Notes: generated from the letters alone by a model not told the origin. A DNA stretch of 64,000 nucleotides from Flavivirga abyssicola (GCF_030540775.2 NZ_CP141266.1:1103001-1167000); one strand, 5' to 3'; shown: positions 26,450-34,255, counted from the first letter of the stretch. Program-made: numbers and translations.

Positions 26450-26803
26450 ATGAAAAAATTATTATTAAGTACTGCTTTATTACTTGTACTAAGTTTATCT
26501 TTTACTTCTTGTAGAGATACTAAAAAAGCTGAAGACGCTGCTGATGCGGCTGTAGAAGCCGCTACTGATGCTGCAGAAAACGCTGCTGACGCTGCCGGAG
26601 AAGCTGTAGAGGCTGCTGCTGATGCCGCTGGAGAAGCTGCTGATGCGGCTGTAGAAAGTGCTACTGAAGCTGTAGAAGGCGCTGCTGATGCTGCCGGAGA
26701 AGCTGTAGAAGGTGCTGCAAAAGCTGCTGGTGAAGCAGTAGATGCTGCTGCTGACGCTGCAAAAAGCAAAGTTGAAGAAGTAAAGAAAGAAGCTGGTCAC
26801 TAA
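26450..26803 (+). CDS. Small alanine-rich repeat lipoprotein
   Basis: A 117-residue protein with a lipoprotein signal (LVLSLSFTSC, Cys about 21). It is followed by about 85 residues of near-perfect A/E/D/G repeats such as EAADAAGEAVEGAADAAGEA, then a basic tail KSKVEEVKKEAGH. The Ala/acid pattern predicts one long amphipathic alpha helix, resembling LEA-like or Lpp-like low-complexity envelope proteins. The repeats are visible in the DNA too (GCTGCTGATGC, GAAGCTGTAGA), so unit number may vary by slippage. It stands alone and ends at a strong terminator. A structural or stress role in the envelope is a guess. Confidence 0.8.
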   Translation: MKKLLLSTALLLVLSLSFTSCRDTKKAEDAADAAVEAATDAAENAADAAGEAVEAAADAAGEAADAAVESATEAVEGAADAAGEAVEGAAKAAGEAVDAAADAAKSKVEEVKKEAGH

Positions 26804-26821
26804 TACCAACAATATTCTTTA

Positions 26822-26851
26822 AAAAAAGACTGCTATATGGCAGTCTTTTTT
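26822..26851 (+). terminator. Intrinsic terminator of the alanine-rich lipoprotein gene
   Basis: AAAAGACTGC-TATATG-GCAGTCTTTT followed by TTTATTTAT, 18 nt after the stop: a G/C-containing 6-bp core extended by A-T pairs with a U-rich tail. Confidence 0.85.
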
Positions 26852-27202
26852 ATTTATATACGTTTATTTAATACCTATTAAAAAACGATCATTATTCTCT
26901 ACTACCAATAAAATGCCTCTATTAAGCCTACTTCGTAAGATTATACCTTCGTAATGTTTCCTTAATTTAAGAAACTCCCAATCACCCTTCTTTTTATTTG
27001 AATTAAAAATAGTATCATTAATTGATTATAAAAGGCAATTTAATATGTATCAATACATCTATTTTTGTAAAAAATATTCATAAAAAGAATTATTTCGGCT
27101 TTTATTTTAAGAACAAAATTTACAAAACCAGCTTAATATATGCCTTATAGTCTCCCGGGATACTTCAATGAGATTTAAACAACTAAAAAATGTTTTATTA
27201 TT
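26852..27202. other. Non-coding gap before the GH3 gene
   Basis: About 350 nt, AT-rich. It should hold the GH3 promoter. No exact TAnnTTTG box, gene or strong repeat was seen. Confidence 0.35.
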
Positions 27203-29506
27203 ATGAAAATAAAATCTAAACTTATTATATATATAATAGTAACAATAATGTTTATGGCCTGCACCGATAATCACAATGAAAATACTATAACTCATTCTAA
27301 TGTAAATCTAATCAATGAAAAAGTAGATTCTCTCATTAAAATAATGACTCTAAAAGAAAAAATTGGTCAAATGAACCAATATAATGGCTTTTGGGATGTT
27401 ACCGGCCCTGTTCCTAATGGTGGGGATGCTCAGAAAAAATACGAACACTTAAAAAATGGACTTGTTGGTTCTATGCTCACTGTAAGAGGTACAAAAGCTG
27501 TTAGAGCTGTACAAAAAATTGTTGTGGAAGAATCCAGACTAGGCATTCCATTAATAATTGGTTTTGATGTTATTCATGGCTATAAAACGTTAAGCCCTAT
27601 ACCGCTGGCAGAAGCTGCCAGTTGGGATTTAGAAGCTATAAAAAAATCTGCTCAAGTCGCAGCGGCAGAAGCATCTGCATCAGGTATAAATTGGACGTTT
27701 GCTCCAATGGTGGACATTTCTAGAGATGCTAGATGGGGACGTGTTATGGAAGGCTCCGGTGAGGATCCCTTTTTAGGAAGCAAAATTGCAGCAGCAAGAG
27801 TTAAAGGTTTTCAGGGAGATGATCTATCTGCGGTCAATACTATAGCTGCTTGCGCTAAACATTTTGCAGCTTATGGGTTTTCTGAAGCTGGAAAAGAATA
27901 CAACACAGTAGATATTGGAAGCTCGACATTACACAATATAGCATTACCTCCATTTAAGGCTGCTGTAGATGCCAATGTTAAGACTTTAATGAATGCTTTT
28001 AATGAGTATGATGGTGTACCTGCAACTGGAAACAAATATTTATTAAGAGACATCTTAAAAGATAAATGGAATTTTAAAGGTTTTGTAATTTCCGATTGGG
28101 CCTCTATAAAAGAACTCGTTGTATGGGGCTACGCAAAAGATAACAAAGACGCTGCTAAAATGGCGGCATTAGCTGGTTCTGATATGGATATGGAATCACA
28201 TATTTACATTTCTGAATTAGAGCAACTAGTAAAGGATGGTGTAATAAGTGAGACTATTATTGATGATGCTGTTAGCAGGATTTTAACTGTAAAATTTGAA
28301 TTGGGATTATTTGACGATCCATACAGGTATTGTGATGAAACCAGAGAGAAGGAAATTGTAAACAACCCAAAACATTTAGATGCCGTACTAGACATGGCAA
28401 AGAAATCTATTGTTCTGCTCAAAAACGAAAATCAGTTATTACCTCTAAAAAAAGAAGGACAAAACATTGCTTTAATTGGTGCTTTAGCAAATGAAAAAAA
28501 CAGCCCGCTAGGAAGTTGGAGAATTGCCTCAAAAGACAATACCGCAGTTTCGGTACTAGAAGGCATGCAAAACTATAAAAACAATAATTTAGTTTACAAA
28601 AAAGGAGCAAATGTATTTATTGGAGACGTCCAATTCGTTAATGAAATTGAAATAAATACTACTGATAAAAGTGAATTCAAAGACGCTATAACTGTAGCTA
28701 AAAAAGCGGACGTAGTCGTTATGGTTTTAGGAGAACATGGTTTTCAAAGCGGTGAAGCCAGAAGTAGAACAAATATTGATCTGCCCGGTGTTCAACAAGA
28801 ATTATTAGAAGCCGTTTATAAAGTAAACAAAAACATTGTTTTAGTATTAAATAACGGAAGACCGTTATCTATCAATTGGGCAGATAAACATATCCCTGCC
28901 ATTCTTGAGACATGGCAACTTGGCACACAAGCAGGAAACGCAGTGGCACAGGTGTTATATGGAGACTACAACCCTAGCGGAAAGCTTCCTATGACTTTTC
29001 CTAGAAATGTTGGCCAAATACCAATATATTATAATCACAAAAACACAGGAAGGCCTGTTAAAGATGAGGGCAATCCTAATTTAGTCTTTTGGTCTCATTA
29101 TAGCGATGTAGAAAACACACCACTTTATCCGTTTGGTTACGGTTTAAGTTATACGACTTTTGAGTATGATAATTTAATACTTAACAAAAAGGTGTTTGAC
29201 ATTGACGAAGACGTCCATATTTCTGTCAACATTACCAATGCAGGAAAAGTAGCAGGTAAGGAAGTTGCTCAACTTTATATTAGAGATCTTGTAGCAAGTA
29301 TAACACGTCCCGTAAAAGAATTAAAAGGGTTTGAATTAATCGAATTGCAAGCTGGTGAGACCAAAACAGTACATTTTATTTTAAACAAAGACCGTTTAGG
29401 TTTTTATAATAATCAAGGGGAATTTATCATTGAACCTGGAGACTTTGACGTTTTTGTTGGGGGCCGCTCTGATAAAACTTTAAATACGCATTTTGAACTA
29501 AAATAA
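27203..29506 (+). CDS. Glycoside hydrolase family 3 beta-glucosidase (BglX-like) lipoprotein
   Basis: A 767-residue exported enzyme with a lipoprotein signal (TIMFMACTDN, Cys about 20). It removes terminal beta-linked glucose or xylose from oligosaccharides. The GH3 N-terminal barrel carries EKIGQMNQYNG, GIPLIIGFDVIHGYKT and WTFAPMVDISRDARWGR, and the nucleophile loop FKGFVISDWASIKEL gives D of about 298. The second GH3 domain runs from about 400 to 630 (VLLKNENQLLPLKKEGQNIA, VLGEHGFQSGEARSRTNIDL). A C-terminal fibronectin-III-like domain ends VFVGGRSDK. Order and length match BglX-type enzymes. It lies about 9 kb from the PUL sulfatase and has no SusCD beside it, so any joint action with the PUL is inference. 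Confidence 0.93.
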   Translation: MKIKSKLIIYIIVTIMFMACTDNHNENTITHSNVNLINEKVDSLIKIMTLKEKIGQMNQYNGFWDVTGPVPNGGDAQKKYEHLKNGLVGSMLTVRGTKAVRAVQKIVVEESRLGIPLIIGFDVIHGYKTLSPIPLAEAASWDLEAIKKSAQVAAAEASASGINWTFAPMVDISRDARWGRVMEGSGEDPFLGSKIAAARVKGFQGDDLSAVNTIAACAKHFAAYGFSEAGKEYNTVDIGSSTLHNIALPPFKAAVDANVKTLMNAFNEYDGVPATGNKYLLRDILKDKWNFKGFVISDWASIKELVVWGYAKDNKDAAKMAALAGSDMDMESHIYISELEQLVKDGVISETIIDDAVSRILTVKFELGLFDDPYRYCDETREKEIVNNPKHLDAVLDMAKKSIVLLKNENQLLPLKKEGQNIALIGALANEKNSPLGSWRIASKDNTAVSVLEGMQNYKNNNLVYKKGANVFIGDVQFVNEIEINTTDKSEFKDAITVAKKADVVVMVLGEHGFQSGEARSRTNIDLPGVQQELLEAVYKVNKNIVLVLNNGRPLSINWADKHIPAILETWQLGTQAGNAVAQVLYGDYNPSGKLPMTFPRNVGQIPIYYNHKNTGRPVKDEGNPNLVFWSHYSDVENTPLYPFGYGLSYTTFEYDNLILNKKVFDIDEDVHISVNITNAGKVAGKEVAQLYIRDLVASITRPVKELKGFELIELQAGETKTVHFILNKDRLGFYNNQGEFIIEPGDFDVFVGGRSDKTLNTHFELK

Positions 29507-29585
29507 TAGCGCTTTAATATAGCTAACCTGAGTTCGACGTAAACTTTATTAAAAACATCTTATAATCCAACGAAATACAGTTGTT

Positions 29586-29665
29586 TGTCATGTCGACGGA
29601 GCGAAGCATGAGTGACGAGACATCTCATCATGATGAGATTCCTCCTCGTTCCTCGTCGGAATGAC
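29586..29665. repeat. Dispersed intergenic hairpin repeat, copy 3
   Basis: An imperfect 80-bp palindrome in the 269-nt gap after the GH3 gene. The right arm, read in reverse, is TGTCATTCCGACGAGG..., the left arm is TGTCATGTCGACGGAG..., and the centre is the perfect palindrome TCTCATCATGATGAGA. Its ends match the family seen at 1970-2040 and 13098-13231. The rest of this gap holds no gene I can support. Confidence 0.75.
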
Positions 29666-29775
29666 ATGATTTCTTCTTTAAAACCTTTTAAGTGTCTAAT
29701 TATCAGTTTATAACATATCGAACTAACATTAGCTAGGAAAAAAGAGGTTCTCTAAAAAATAATATACCTACAACG

Positions 29776-30147
29776 TTAATGCTGGTAACACCTACCATTA
29801 GCACTTTTCGTTTTGCGCTTACAGCGTGATCCAGATTTTGTTTTTCCAGTGCATTGGGTTGCCGTGGTTTTTTTTCTTGATGCACTACCTTTATTATCGC
29901 TTGTTAAAGAAGTTGAAGTTGTTGTCTCCTTTTTTGAATTATTTGCAGTTGGTTTACAAACCAGACATTTAGTATAGCCTCGTGATTTTGCTTTTTCTAA
30001 AGTCATTTCTTTTTTGGAATACTTTAAATATCTACAATTTCCTTTATGATATTTAGCTCCTGTTTTTGTAACATAAACTGCTTGAGACGAAACATTTATG
30101 CTAAATGTCAGCGTAAGCACAAACAATACTATTTTTAAAGCTCTCAT
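29776..30147 (-). CDS. Small secreted Cys-rich protein (DUF5763-like tail)
   Basis: A 123-residue exported protein with signal peptide ending NVSSQA. The first domain (about 25-65) has KYHKGNCRYLKYS followed by YTKCLVCKP, a His/Cys arrangement that could bind a metal and resembles short Ada-like or zinc-ribbon modules. After a Ser/Thr/Lys-rich linker, the last 27 residues, QCTGKTKSGSRCKRKT then GRCYQH, match the small DUF5763-type motif found in Bacteroidota. It overlaps the start of the thermonuclease gene's stop by 4 nt (ATGA), so it is translated from the same transcript. Function unknown. Confidence 0.7.
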   Translation of the reverse strand: MRALKIVLFVLTLTFSINVSSQAVYVTKTGAKYHKGNCRYLKYSKKEMTLEKAKSRGYTKCLVCKPTANNSKKETTTSTSLTSDNKGSASRKKTTATQCTGKTKSGSRCKRKTKSANGRCYQH

Positions 30148-30671
30148 TGTTTTACAGCCTTCTTCTTATTACCTCTCCAGACCCAAGGTGCTATAGCATT
30201 TTCATCCACCCATAAACCAACCCGATTTAATTTAGCGTTATCCTCAAGACTTTGTAAAATAGTATCCTTAGAGTATTTTTTATAGTGCCATGCCAATCCC
30301 TGTTTTACTAGTTCATAACTTAAGTTTAAGGAATCACCATAAATCACATTGGCAATGTAGCGTTGATATCTATCTCTTTTTAAAACATGAACTGTAACTG
30401 TTTTGTTGAATATGGTATTCGACACAAACTGTTTTGCTTTTTTAGAAAAGGGTTGCTTTTTCTCAGGGCAATCTATATTGGCTAGACGGACTTTTATAAG
30501 TGTGGAATCTTTTTTTAGAAATTTAAAAGTGTCTCCGTCGGTAATTGCTACGACCTTTCCGATGAAAGTTTCTTTTTTTAGAGTATGTTTTTTGCCAATG
30601 AACGACAATAAAACTAAAAATGAAATGATTAATACTAAAGAATAAAAAAACTTATTAAGTATTATTTGCAT
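30144..30671 (-). CDS. Thermonuclease (staphylococcal nuclease-like), membrane anchored
   Basis: A 175-residue SNase-fold nuclease with an N-terminal hydrophobic anchor (FYSLVLIISFLVLLSFIG), so it should act outside the cytoplasm. The active site is intact: DGDTFK (calcium ligand), VRLANIDCPE with Arg about 62, Asp 67 and Glu 70, and KRDRYQRY with Arg about 104, corresponding to R35/D40/E43/R87 of the staphylococcal enzyme. GLAWHYKKYS and NRVGLW are family features. It lies 41 nt downstream of the vWA-like lipoprotein gene and is coupled by a 4-nt overlap to the small Cys-rich gene. It hydrolyses DNA and RNA in family members; its role here, whether nutrient, defence or biofilm, is unknown. 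Confidence 0.9.
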   Translation of the reverse strand: MQIILNKFFYSLVLIISFLVLLSFIGKKHTLKKETFIGKVVAITDGDTFKFLKKDSTLIKVRLANIDCPEKKQPFSKKAKQFVSNTIFNKTVTVHVLKRDRYQRYIANVIYGDSLNLSYELVKQGLAWHYKKYSKDTILQSLEDNAKLNRVGLWVDENAIAPWVWRGNKKKAVKQ

Positions 30672-30712
30672 TTGATAAATTGTACCTATTAGTATGAACT
30701 AATATAATGATT

Positions 30713-31618
30713 TTACTCCTTTAGGATAAAGTCTTTTATAATTTTATCCATATTTGAAGGTAAACTCGCTGTTTTTATCTCATAATAGCCTACATTCATT
30801 TTATCAAACCAATCACTCCAATATTTAATGATCACGTCTTCTTCATATGGGTTTTTTATATCTGGATTAATCCCAAGAACTAAAACTTCTAAATCTTGTA
30901 AACTGTCAGTTGCAGGGATAAAACCAAAACCATGTTCCATTATCTTATTCTCCCACTTAGCTGTATTCAATTTAAAATTACGAATGTCTTGTGGTCTTAT
31001 ATAAGTAGTTAAATTTCCTTCTTTAATTATATTGTTTTTATGATATATATAACCATCTGTTAAAATCACTAAAATATTTCTATGGTTTTTCTCGATACAA
31101 TAATCTTTAGCTTTAGTTTTTACAAATCGCCATGTATCTGATCCCACGTATGCAGCATCATTAATAGCAGATTCATAGATTGATTTAGAAATACTATCGT
31201 AACTTTTTGATATTTTTAAAATCATTGCCTTTGTTGCATTATCTCTGGTAAAAGACATTTTGAGATGATTGATTTTATTATTTAAGTTTTTATCTGCAGG
31301 TTCTGGGTCTAAAAACAATTGAATATTATCATGAATCTTAATACTTTTTTTATTTCTCAAATGAAGCTCGAAACTCTCAGCTATAGATTTTATATAACCA
31401 ATATCTCTTAAATAAAAATCCATTGCTGGGTTAGGGTATTTTTCAGGGTTTATTCTATCGGACAAATCCAATAAAATACTGATATTAAGATTTGGTCTAT
31501 TTGATGACAACTTCACTGATGTGTAATCTGCAGAAACCTCATGAATAATGGTTTCTTCTTTCTCTTTTTTGCAAGAGTATATTAATAAGCATAAAATAAC
31601 AAAAACATAATTATTCAT
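30713..31618 (-). CDS. Lipoprotein with von Willebrand factor A-like fold
   Basis: A 301-residue lipoprotein (LLIYSC, Cys about 16). NISILLDLSDRI at about 46-56 is a MIDAS-like first strand, though the usual DxSxS is here D51-L-S53-D-R, so the fifth position is altered. YVGSDTWRF (about 158-165) and ILVILTDGYIY (about 182-192) supply the later vWA strands and the conserved TDG. The long stretch between includes TRDNATKAMILKISKSYDS. It reads as a surface or periplasmic vWA-type interaction protein. Its gene starts 4 nt after the coiled-coil membrane protein and follows a TerB-like gene. vWA and TerB proteins co-occur in tellurite-type stress modules, which is the main hint to function. Confidence 0.7.
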   Translation of the reverse strand: MNNYVFVILCLLIYSCKKEKEETIIHEVSADYTSVKLSSNRPNLNISILLDLSDRINPEKYPNPAMDFYLRDIGYIKSIAESFELHLRNKKSIKIHDNIQLFLDPEPADKNLNNKINHLKMSFTRDNATKAMILKISKSYDSISKSIYESAINDAAYVGSDTWRFVKTKAKDYCIEKNHRNILVILTDGYIYHKNNIIKEGNLTTYIRPQDIRNFKLNTAKWENKIMEHGFGFIPATDSLQDLEVLVLGINPDIKNPYEEDVIIKYWSDWFDKMNVGYYEIKTASLPSNMDKIIKDFILKE

Positions 31619-31622
31619 AAGA

Positions 31623-32885
31623 TTAGTTTATTAGTTTGTATAATCTGCCCTCATAACTTTCATCGTCAATGTTATGCTTATCTAAATGTATTTTCTCTTC
31701 TTCTTTACATTTTGATAATAATTCATCCCTTCTTTTTAATGAATCGAAATTATCAGCAATAGCTAAAAACCATCCCTTAACATACTCTGTGTGATATGTT
31801 AGGTAATGTTTATTAGAAAATATAAAACCGTCAATGGTTCTTTGTAAATCTTCTATTTTCCCCTCAATTCCTGATATTTCTTCTTTTATTGGATTTAACT
31901 TAGTAATAAGTTTAGAAATACTTTGTTCTGAATTTTTAATCTCTTCTCTTTTTGATCTAATAAAAGACTTTATTTTATCAAAATTATCATACTCTTTCAT
32001 TATAAAATCAAATACTAACCCCCAAATAATATACACTACAAATCCAGCAAAAATAATTCCCCAAAATTCTGCTTTAGAAAAAGCTATTCCTATATCGAAC
32101 ATGGGGGAATCTGGTGTTCGCTCAATATCATAAATCTTTTTCTCTATTTGGTATGCAAGTATTGCGTCAAAAATAAAAGTTACAATAAATAGTGTCGCTA
32201 TCTTTACATAAGACAACCAATTCTTATGTTTTTGAAACATGTGAACTAAATAACCTAGTCCCATAAAAGCAAATGGGATTGTAATTATAAAAACACCTTC
32301 TAGCCATCCTCCATCTATTGCTTTTGATAATGCTTTACCATCAAATATCGCTGCCGTAAGTTCTTCAGTCTCAAAATTCTTGAAGAATGCAGAAAAAGAT
32401 GCAGACATGTAAAAGACCAACAAGTAAAATGTTATCGGAATTAACACAATAAGTCCAAGATAAAATTGTGCTTTTGGTTTCTTATCTACATCTTCTACGT
32501 ATTTTTCTGGATTGTGTTTTACTTCAGCAATATCAGATGTATATTCTTTTATCTTTTTTTCTATTTTTATAATTGATTCTTCAATCAACCCTTTTGCTGT
32601 CTTTCTTTTTTTCAACTCCGTTTCATGTTTACCTTTTTCTTGAACATAAGGTGCCTTTAGATCGTTTTGCAATTTATCATCTTCTCTGCATTTCCCCTTA
32701 TAATCCATATAAACGTCTTCCAAACAAGCCCTAAAGATCATATGATTTCCTTCAGATTGTTTTGAAGACCCATAGCCACTTTCAAAAAAAGTGAGTTTAA
32801 CTTTTTTTATATCTTCTTCTGGAAGTTTTTCAGCCCCTTTTGGTTCATTATTTTTTAATGTGAACATTTTTTTTAAAGCACTCAT
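31623..32885 (-). CDS. Coiled-coil membrane protein of unknown function
   Basis: A 420-residue protein with no family I recognise. Residues 80-125 are a charged coiled coil (KGKHETELKKRKTAKGL). Four membrane helices follow at about 141-160, 196-215, 225-245 and 273-294, and residues 300-355 form a second coiled coil (SKREEIKNSEQSISKLITKL). A C-terminal segment with GWFLAIADNFDSLKRRDELL closes the protein. There is no signal peptide, so both coiled-coil ends are probably cytoplasmic and face the TerB-like partner. The gene lies 1 nt after the TerB-like gene and 4 nt before the vWA-like lipoprotein, implying a stoichiometric envelope complex. This is inference from spacing only. Confidence 0.75.
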   Translation of the reverse strand: MSALKKMFTLKNNEPKGAEKLPEEDIKKVKLTFFESGYGSSKQSEGNHMIFRACLEDVYMDYKGKCREDDKLQNDLKAPYVQEKGKHETELKKRKTAKGLIEESIIKIEKKIKEYTSDIAEVKHNPEKYVEDVDKKPKAQFYLGLIVLIPITFYLLVFYMSASFSAFFKNFETEELTAAIFDGKALSKAIDGGWLEGVFIITIPFAFMGLGYLVHMFQKHKNWLSYVKIATLFIVTFIFDAILAYQIEKKIYDIERTPDSPMFDIGIAFSKAEFWGIIFAGFVVYIIWGLVFDFIMKEYDNFDKIKSFIRSKREEIKNSEQSISKLITKLNPIKEEISGIEGKIEDLQRTIDGFIFSNKHYLTYHTEYVKGWFLAIADNFDSLKRRDELLSKCKEEEKIHLDKHNIDDESYEGRLYKLIN

Positions 32886-32886
32886 A

Positions 32887-33279
32887 TCAACTTTGCATTT
32901 TATTTATTAATTCATGCTTCGAAACATTCTCTTTTGCATTCTCTAATAAAAATTGGGTTAACTCATCTATGTTTTCTTCTAAAAAACCAAATTTTAAACA
33001 ATACTTTTCTAGGGTAGTCTTTTCATCATCTGTAACAATATTATCTGCCCAGATCATAATAGCCAAATCGTAGAGGTACTCTATTTTCTTTTCTAATGTT
33101 TCTGGAGTGAATGTGTCATGAGAAGGAGACAGTAACACAGTATCCAACTGTTCTTTTGTCACTCCTCTATCTTCTGCAAACTTATAAAGCATTTGCATTT
33201 CTATGACATTAAAATTATCATCTGAAAATGCCATTTGATACAGCCTTAAGAAATGACTTTTTAATTCGGTTGATATCAT
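32887..33279 (-). CDS. TerB-like all-helical protein
   Basis: A 130-residue helical protein with the two acidic helix starts of the TerB fold: MAFSDDNFNVIEMQML near residue 17 and MIWADNIVTDDEKTTLEKYC near 75. These correspond to the D-G-x-x-x-x-E metal-binding turns of tellurite-resistance TerB domains. It is cytosolic. Its ATG overlaps the TGA of the preceding 55-residue gene by 4 nt, and the next gene follows after 1 nt. TerB proteins work with membrane and vWA partners in several stress and defence settings, and that combination is repeated here. No other ter genes (terC, terD, terZ) are visible. Confidence 0.7.
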   Translation of the reverse strand: MISTELKSHFLRLYQMAFSDDNFNVIEMQMLYKFAEDRGVTKEQLDTVLLSPSHDTFTPETLEKKIEYLYDLAIMIWADNIVTDDEKTTLEKYCLKFGFLEENIDELTQFLLENAKENVSKHELINKMQS

Positions 33280-33443
33280 AATTGATTAATTAAATACACT
33301 GTAAAACTTAGGCTGAGCATTAATAAAAATATTCCTGCACATCCTTTTCTATTTTTATTCGAATAGGCCTTCCGTCTAGGTTTAGTATAATGACCTTGTA
33401 CATAAGTGCCGTCTTTTTTATAATATCCTCTTCTATACCCCAT
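33276..33443 (-). CDS. Small membrane protein (55 aa), overlapped on both sides
   Basis: A 55-residue frame from ATG 33443 to TGA 33276. The basic N-terminus MGYRRGYYKKDGTYVQGHY carries the short GTYVxGHyR motif common in small Bacteroidota proteins. The C-terminal 20 residues (CAGIFLLMLSLSFTVYLINQ) form one membrane helix. It overlaps the end of the DUF4236 gene by 11 nt and the TerB-like start by 4 nt (ATGA). Such double overlap is strong evidence that it is real and translated in the operon. Function unknown. The N-in topology suggested by the basic head would leave the motif cytoplasmic. Confidence 0.75.
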   Translation of the reverse strand: MGYRRGYYKKDGTYVQGHYTKPRRKAYSNKNRKGCAGIFLLMLSLSFTVYLINQL

Positions 33444-33690
33444 ATCTTAGATACTTTATAATTGTGAATCCTAACATTAAAAAGACCATTAATACAACCA
33501 AGCAGCCTCCCCTTGAAGATTTACTAAATATTTTCCTGTATGTTAAACCTGGTATTCCTGTTTTAATAGAATACCCCTTAGAACTTATTGAACCTTTTTT
33601 AGTTCTATAACTTGGTGTTATACTAGACTTACTAATATTAACACCTAAATTCTTCCCTAGCTTTATTCTTTTTTGAAACCTAAACCCCAT
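33433..33690 (-). CDS. DUF4236 domain protein with C-terminal membrane helix
   Basis: An 85-residue protein. The first 55 residues, MGFRFQKRIKLGKNLGVNIS then GIPGLTYRK, match the DUF4236 pattern (GFRF.+r.+..pg.+lNiSksg). That domain is a small beta-rich module of unknown function seen in many bacterial membrane and envelope proteins. A hydrophobic helix follows (CLVVLMVFLMLGFTIIKYL). It starts 9 nt after the stop of the upstream small lipoprotein and overlaps the next small gene by 11 nt, so it is an internal member of the small-protein operon. Confidence 0.8.
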   Translation of the reverse strand: MGFRFQKRIKLGKNLGVNISKSSITPSYRTKKGSISSKGYSIKTGIPGLTYRKIFSKSSRGGCLVVLMVFLMLGFTIIKYLRYGV

Positions 33691-33699
33691 AGCTATTGA

Positions 33700-33918
33700 T
33701 TAGCAATTACATTCTGATCTATCAACATAAGTCTTATTCCCATTACTATTGTAGTAATAACACCCTCCTTTTGGACCAGTCCAAAGAGTTTTTCCATTAT
33801 GAGTCCCACATTCCCACTCAGATAAAATGCTATCGTCATACTCAAAGTCTTCAGCATTAGTTTCGCTAGTTGAACAAGCTATAAACAACGCAGATAGGAT
33901 TACAATTAATTTTTTCAT
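33700..33918 (-). CDS. Small lipoprotein with PBCV-basic-adaptor-like motif
   Basis: A 72-residue lipoprotein (ILSALFIACSTSE, Cys about 15). The C-terminal third, WTGPKGGCYYYNSNGNKTYV, strongly resembles the PBCV-type basic adaptor motif (tGprGG.yY.n..GkK.Yv), a small beta module, and it ends RSECNC. Four cysteines besides the lipid-bearing one may form disulfides in the exported domain. It lies 8 nt after the upstream 45-residue gene and 9 nt before the DUF4236 gene. Function is unknown. The motif is often fused to nucleases and other surface proteins. Confidence 0.75.
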   Translation of the reverse strand: MKKLIVILSALFIACSTSETNAEDFEYDDSILSEWECGTHNGKTLWTGPKGGCYYYNSNGNKTYVDRSECNC

Positions 33919-33926
33919 ATTTAATT

Positions 33927-34064
33927 TTATTTAGCAGGTGTTCTTCGATGTGGTTTAACAGGAACTGTTTTTGGTCCTGGTTTTGGCTTGCTAGGATTTG
34001 GTTTTGGAGTAGGTGAAGGTTTTGATCTTCTATGAGGTTTTACTGGTACTGTTTTATTTGCCAT
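33927..34064 (-). CDS. 45-residue Pro/Lys-rich protein with terminal repeats
   Basis: A 45-residue frame, start ATG 34064, stop 33927. It is nearly all Pro, Lys, Ser, Arg and begins and ends with the same block: TVPVKPHRR occurs at about residues 5-13 and again at 33-41, joined by SKPSPTPKPNPSKPKPGPK. It has no signal peptide and is predicted disordered and strongly basic, so it may bind nucleic acid or acidic partners. It lies 15 nt after the 49-residue gene and 8 nt before the small lipoprotein gene, within the operon. The opening MANK resembles MAVK and MARK of the two genes upstream. Confidence 0.65.
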   Translation of the reverse strand: MANKTVPVKPHRRSKPSPTPKPNPSKPKPGPKTVPVKPHRRTPAK

Positions 34065-34079
34065 AATACTTTTTGTTAG

Positions 34080-34229
34080 TTAATTTTTACAACCATTTTT
34101 ATCACAACTAATTTTCTCACTAGTGTTTACCCAATGGTCAGAATGTTCTTTTGTGTCAAAACCACAACCTGTAGTTCCTCCTTTTTGCCCTTTATGAACT
34201 TCTCCTGTAGGTTTATGCTTTACTGCCAT
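34080..34229 (-). CDS. 49-residue Cys/His-rich small protein, first gene of the operon
   Basis: A 49-residue protein started at ATG 34229 (MAVKHKPTGEVHKGQKGG). A longer in-frame ATG at 34307 would cross the promoter-like box and the upstream terminator, so I reject it. Cysteines and histidines lie in TTGCGFDTKEHSDHW and ISCDKNGCKN, a possible metal site or disulfide set. There is no signal peptide. A TAnnTTTG box ends 27 nt upstream, making this the first gene of the small-protein operon running to 29776. Function unknown. Confidence 0.65.
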   Translation of the reverse strand: MAVKHKPTGEVHKGQKGGTTGCGFDTKEHSDHWVNTSEKISCDKNGCKN

Positions 34230-34255
34230 AATATTTATTTTAAAATTTAATTCCT

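Noticed and set aside
26380-26769. Long open frames opposite the alanine-rich lipoprotein (also 26495-26812)
   Set aside because: They are Ala/Ser-rich mirror images of the repeat DNA. The plus frame has a lipoprotein signal and terminator; the others have neither.
27107-27295. 62-residue frame opposite the GH3 start
   Set aside because: No signal, motif or promoter; the plus-strand GH3 signal peptide explains the region.
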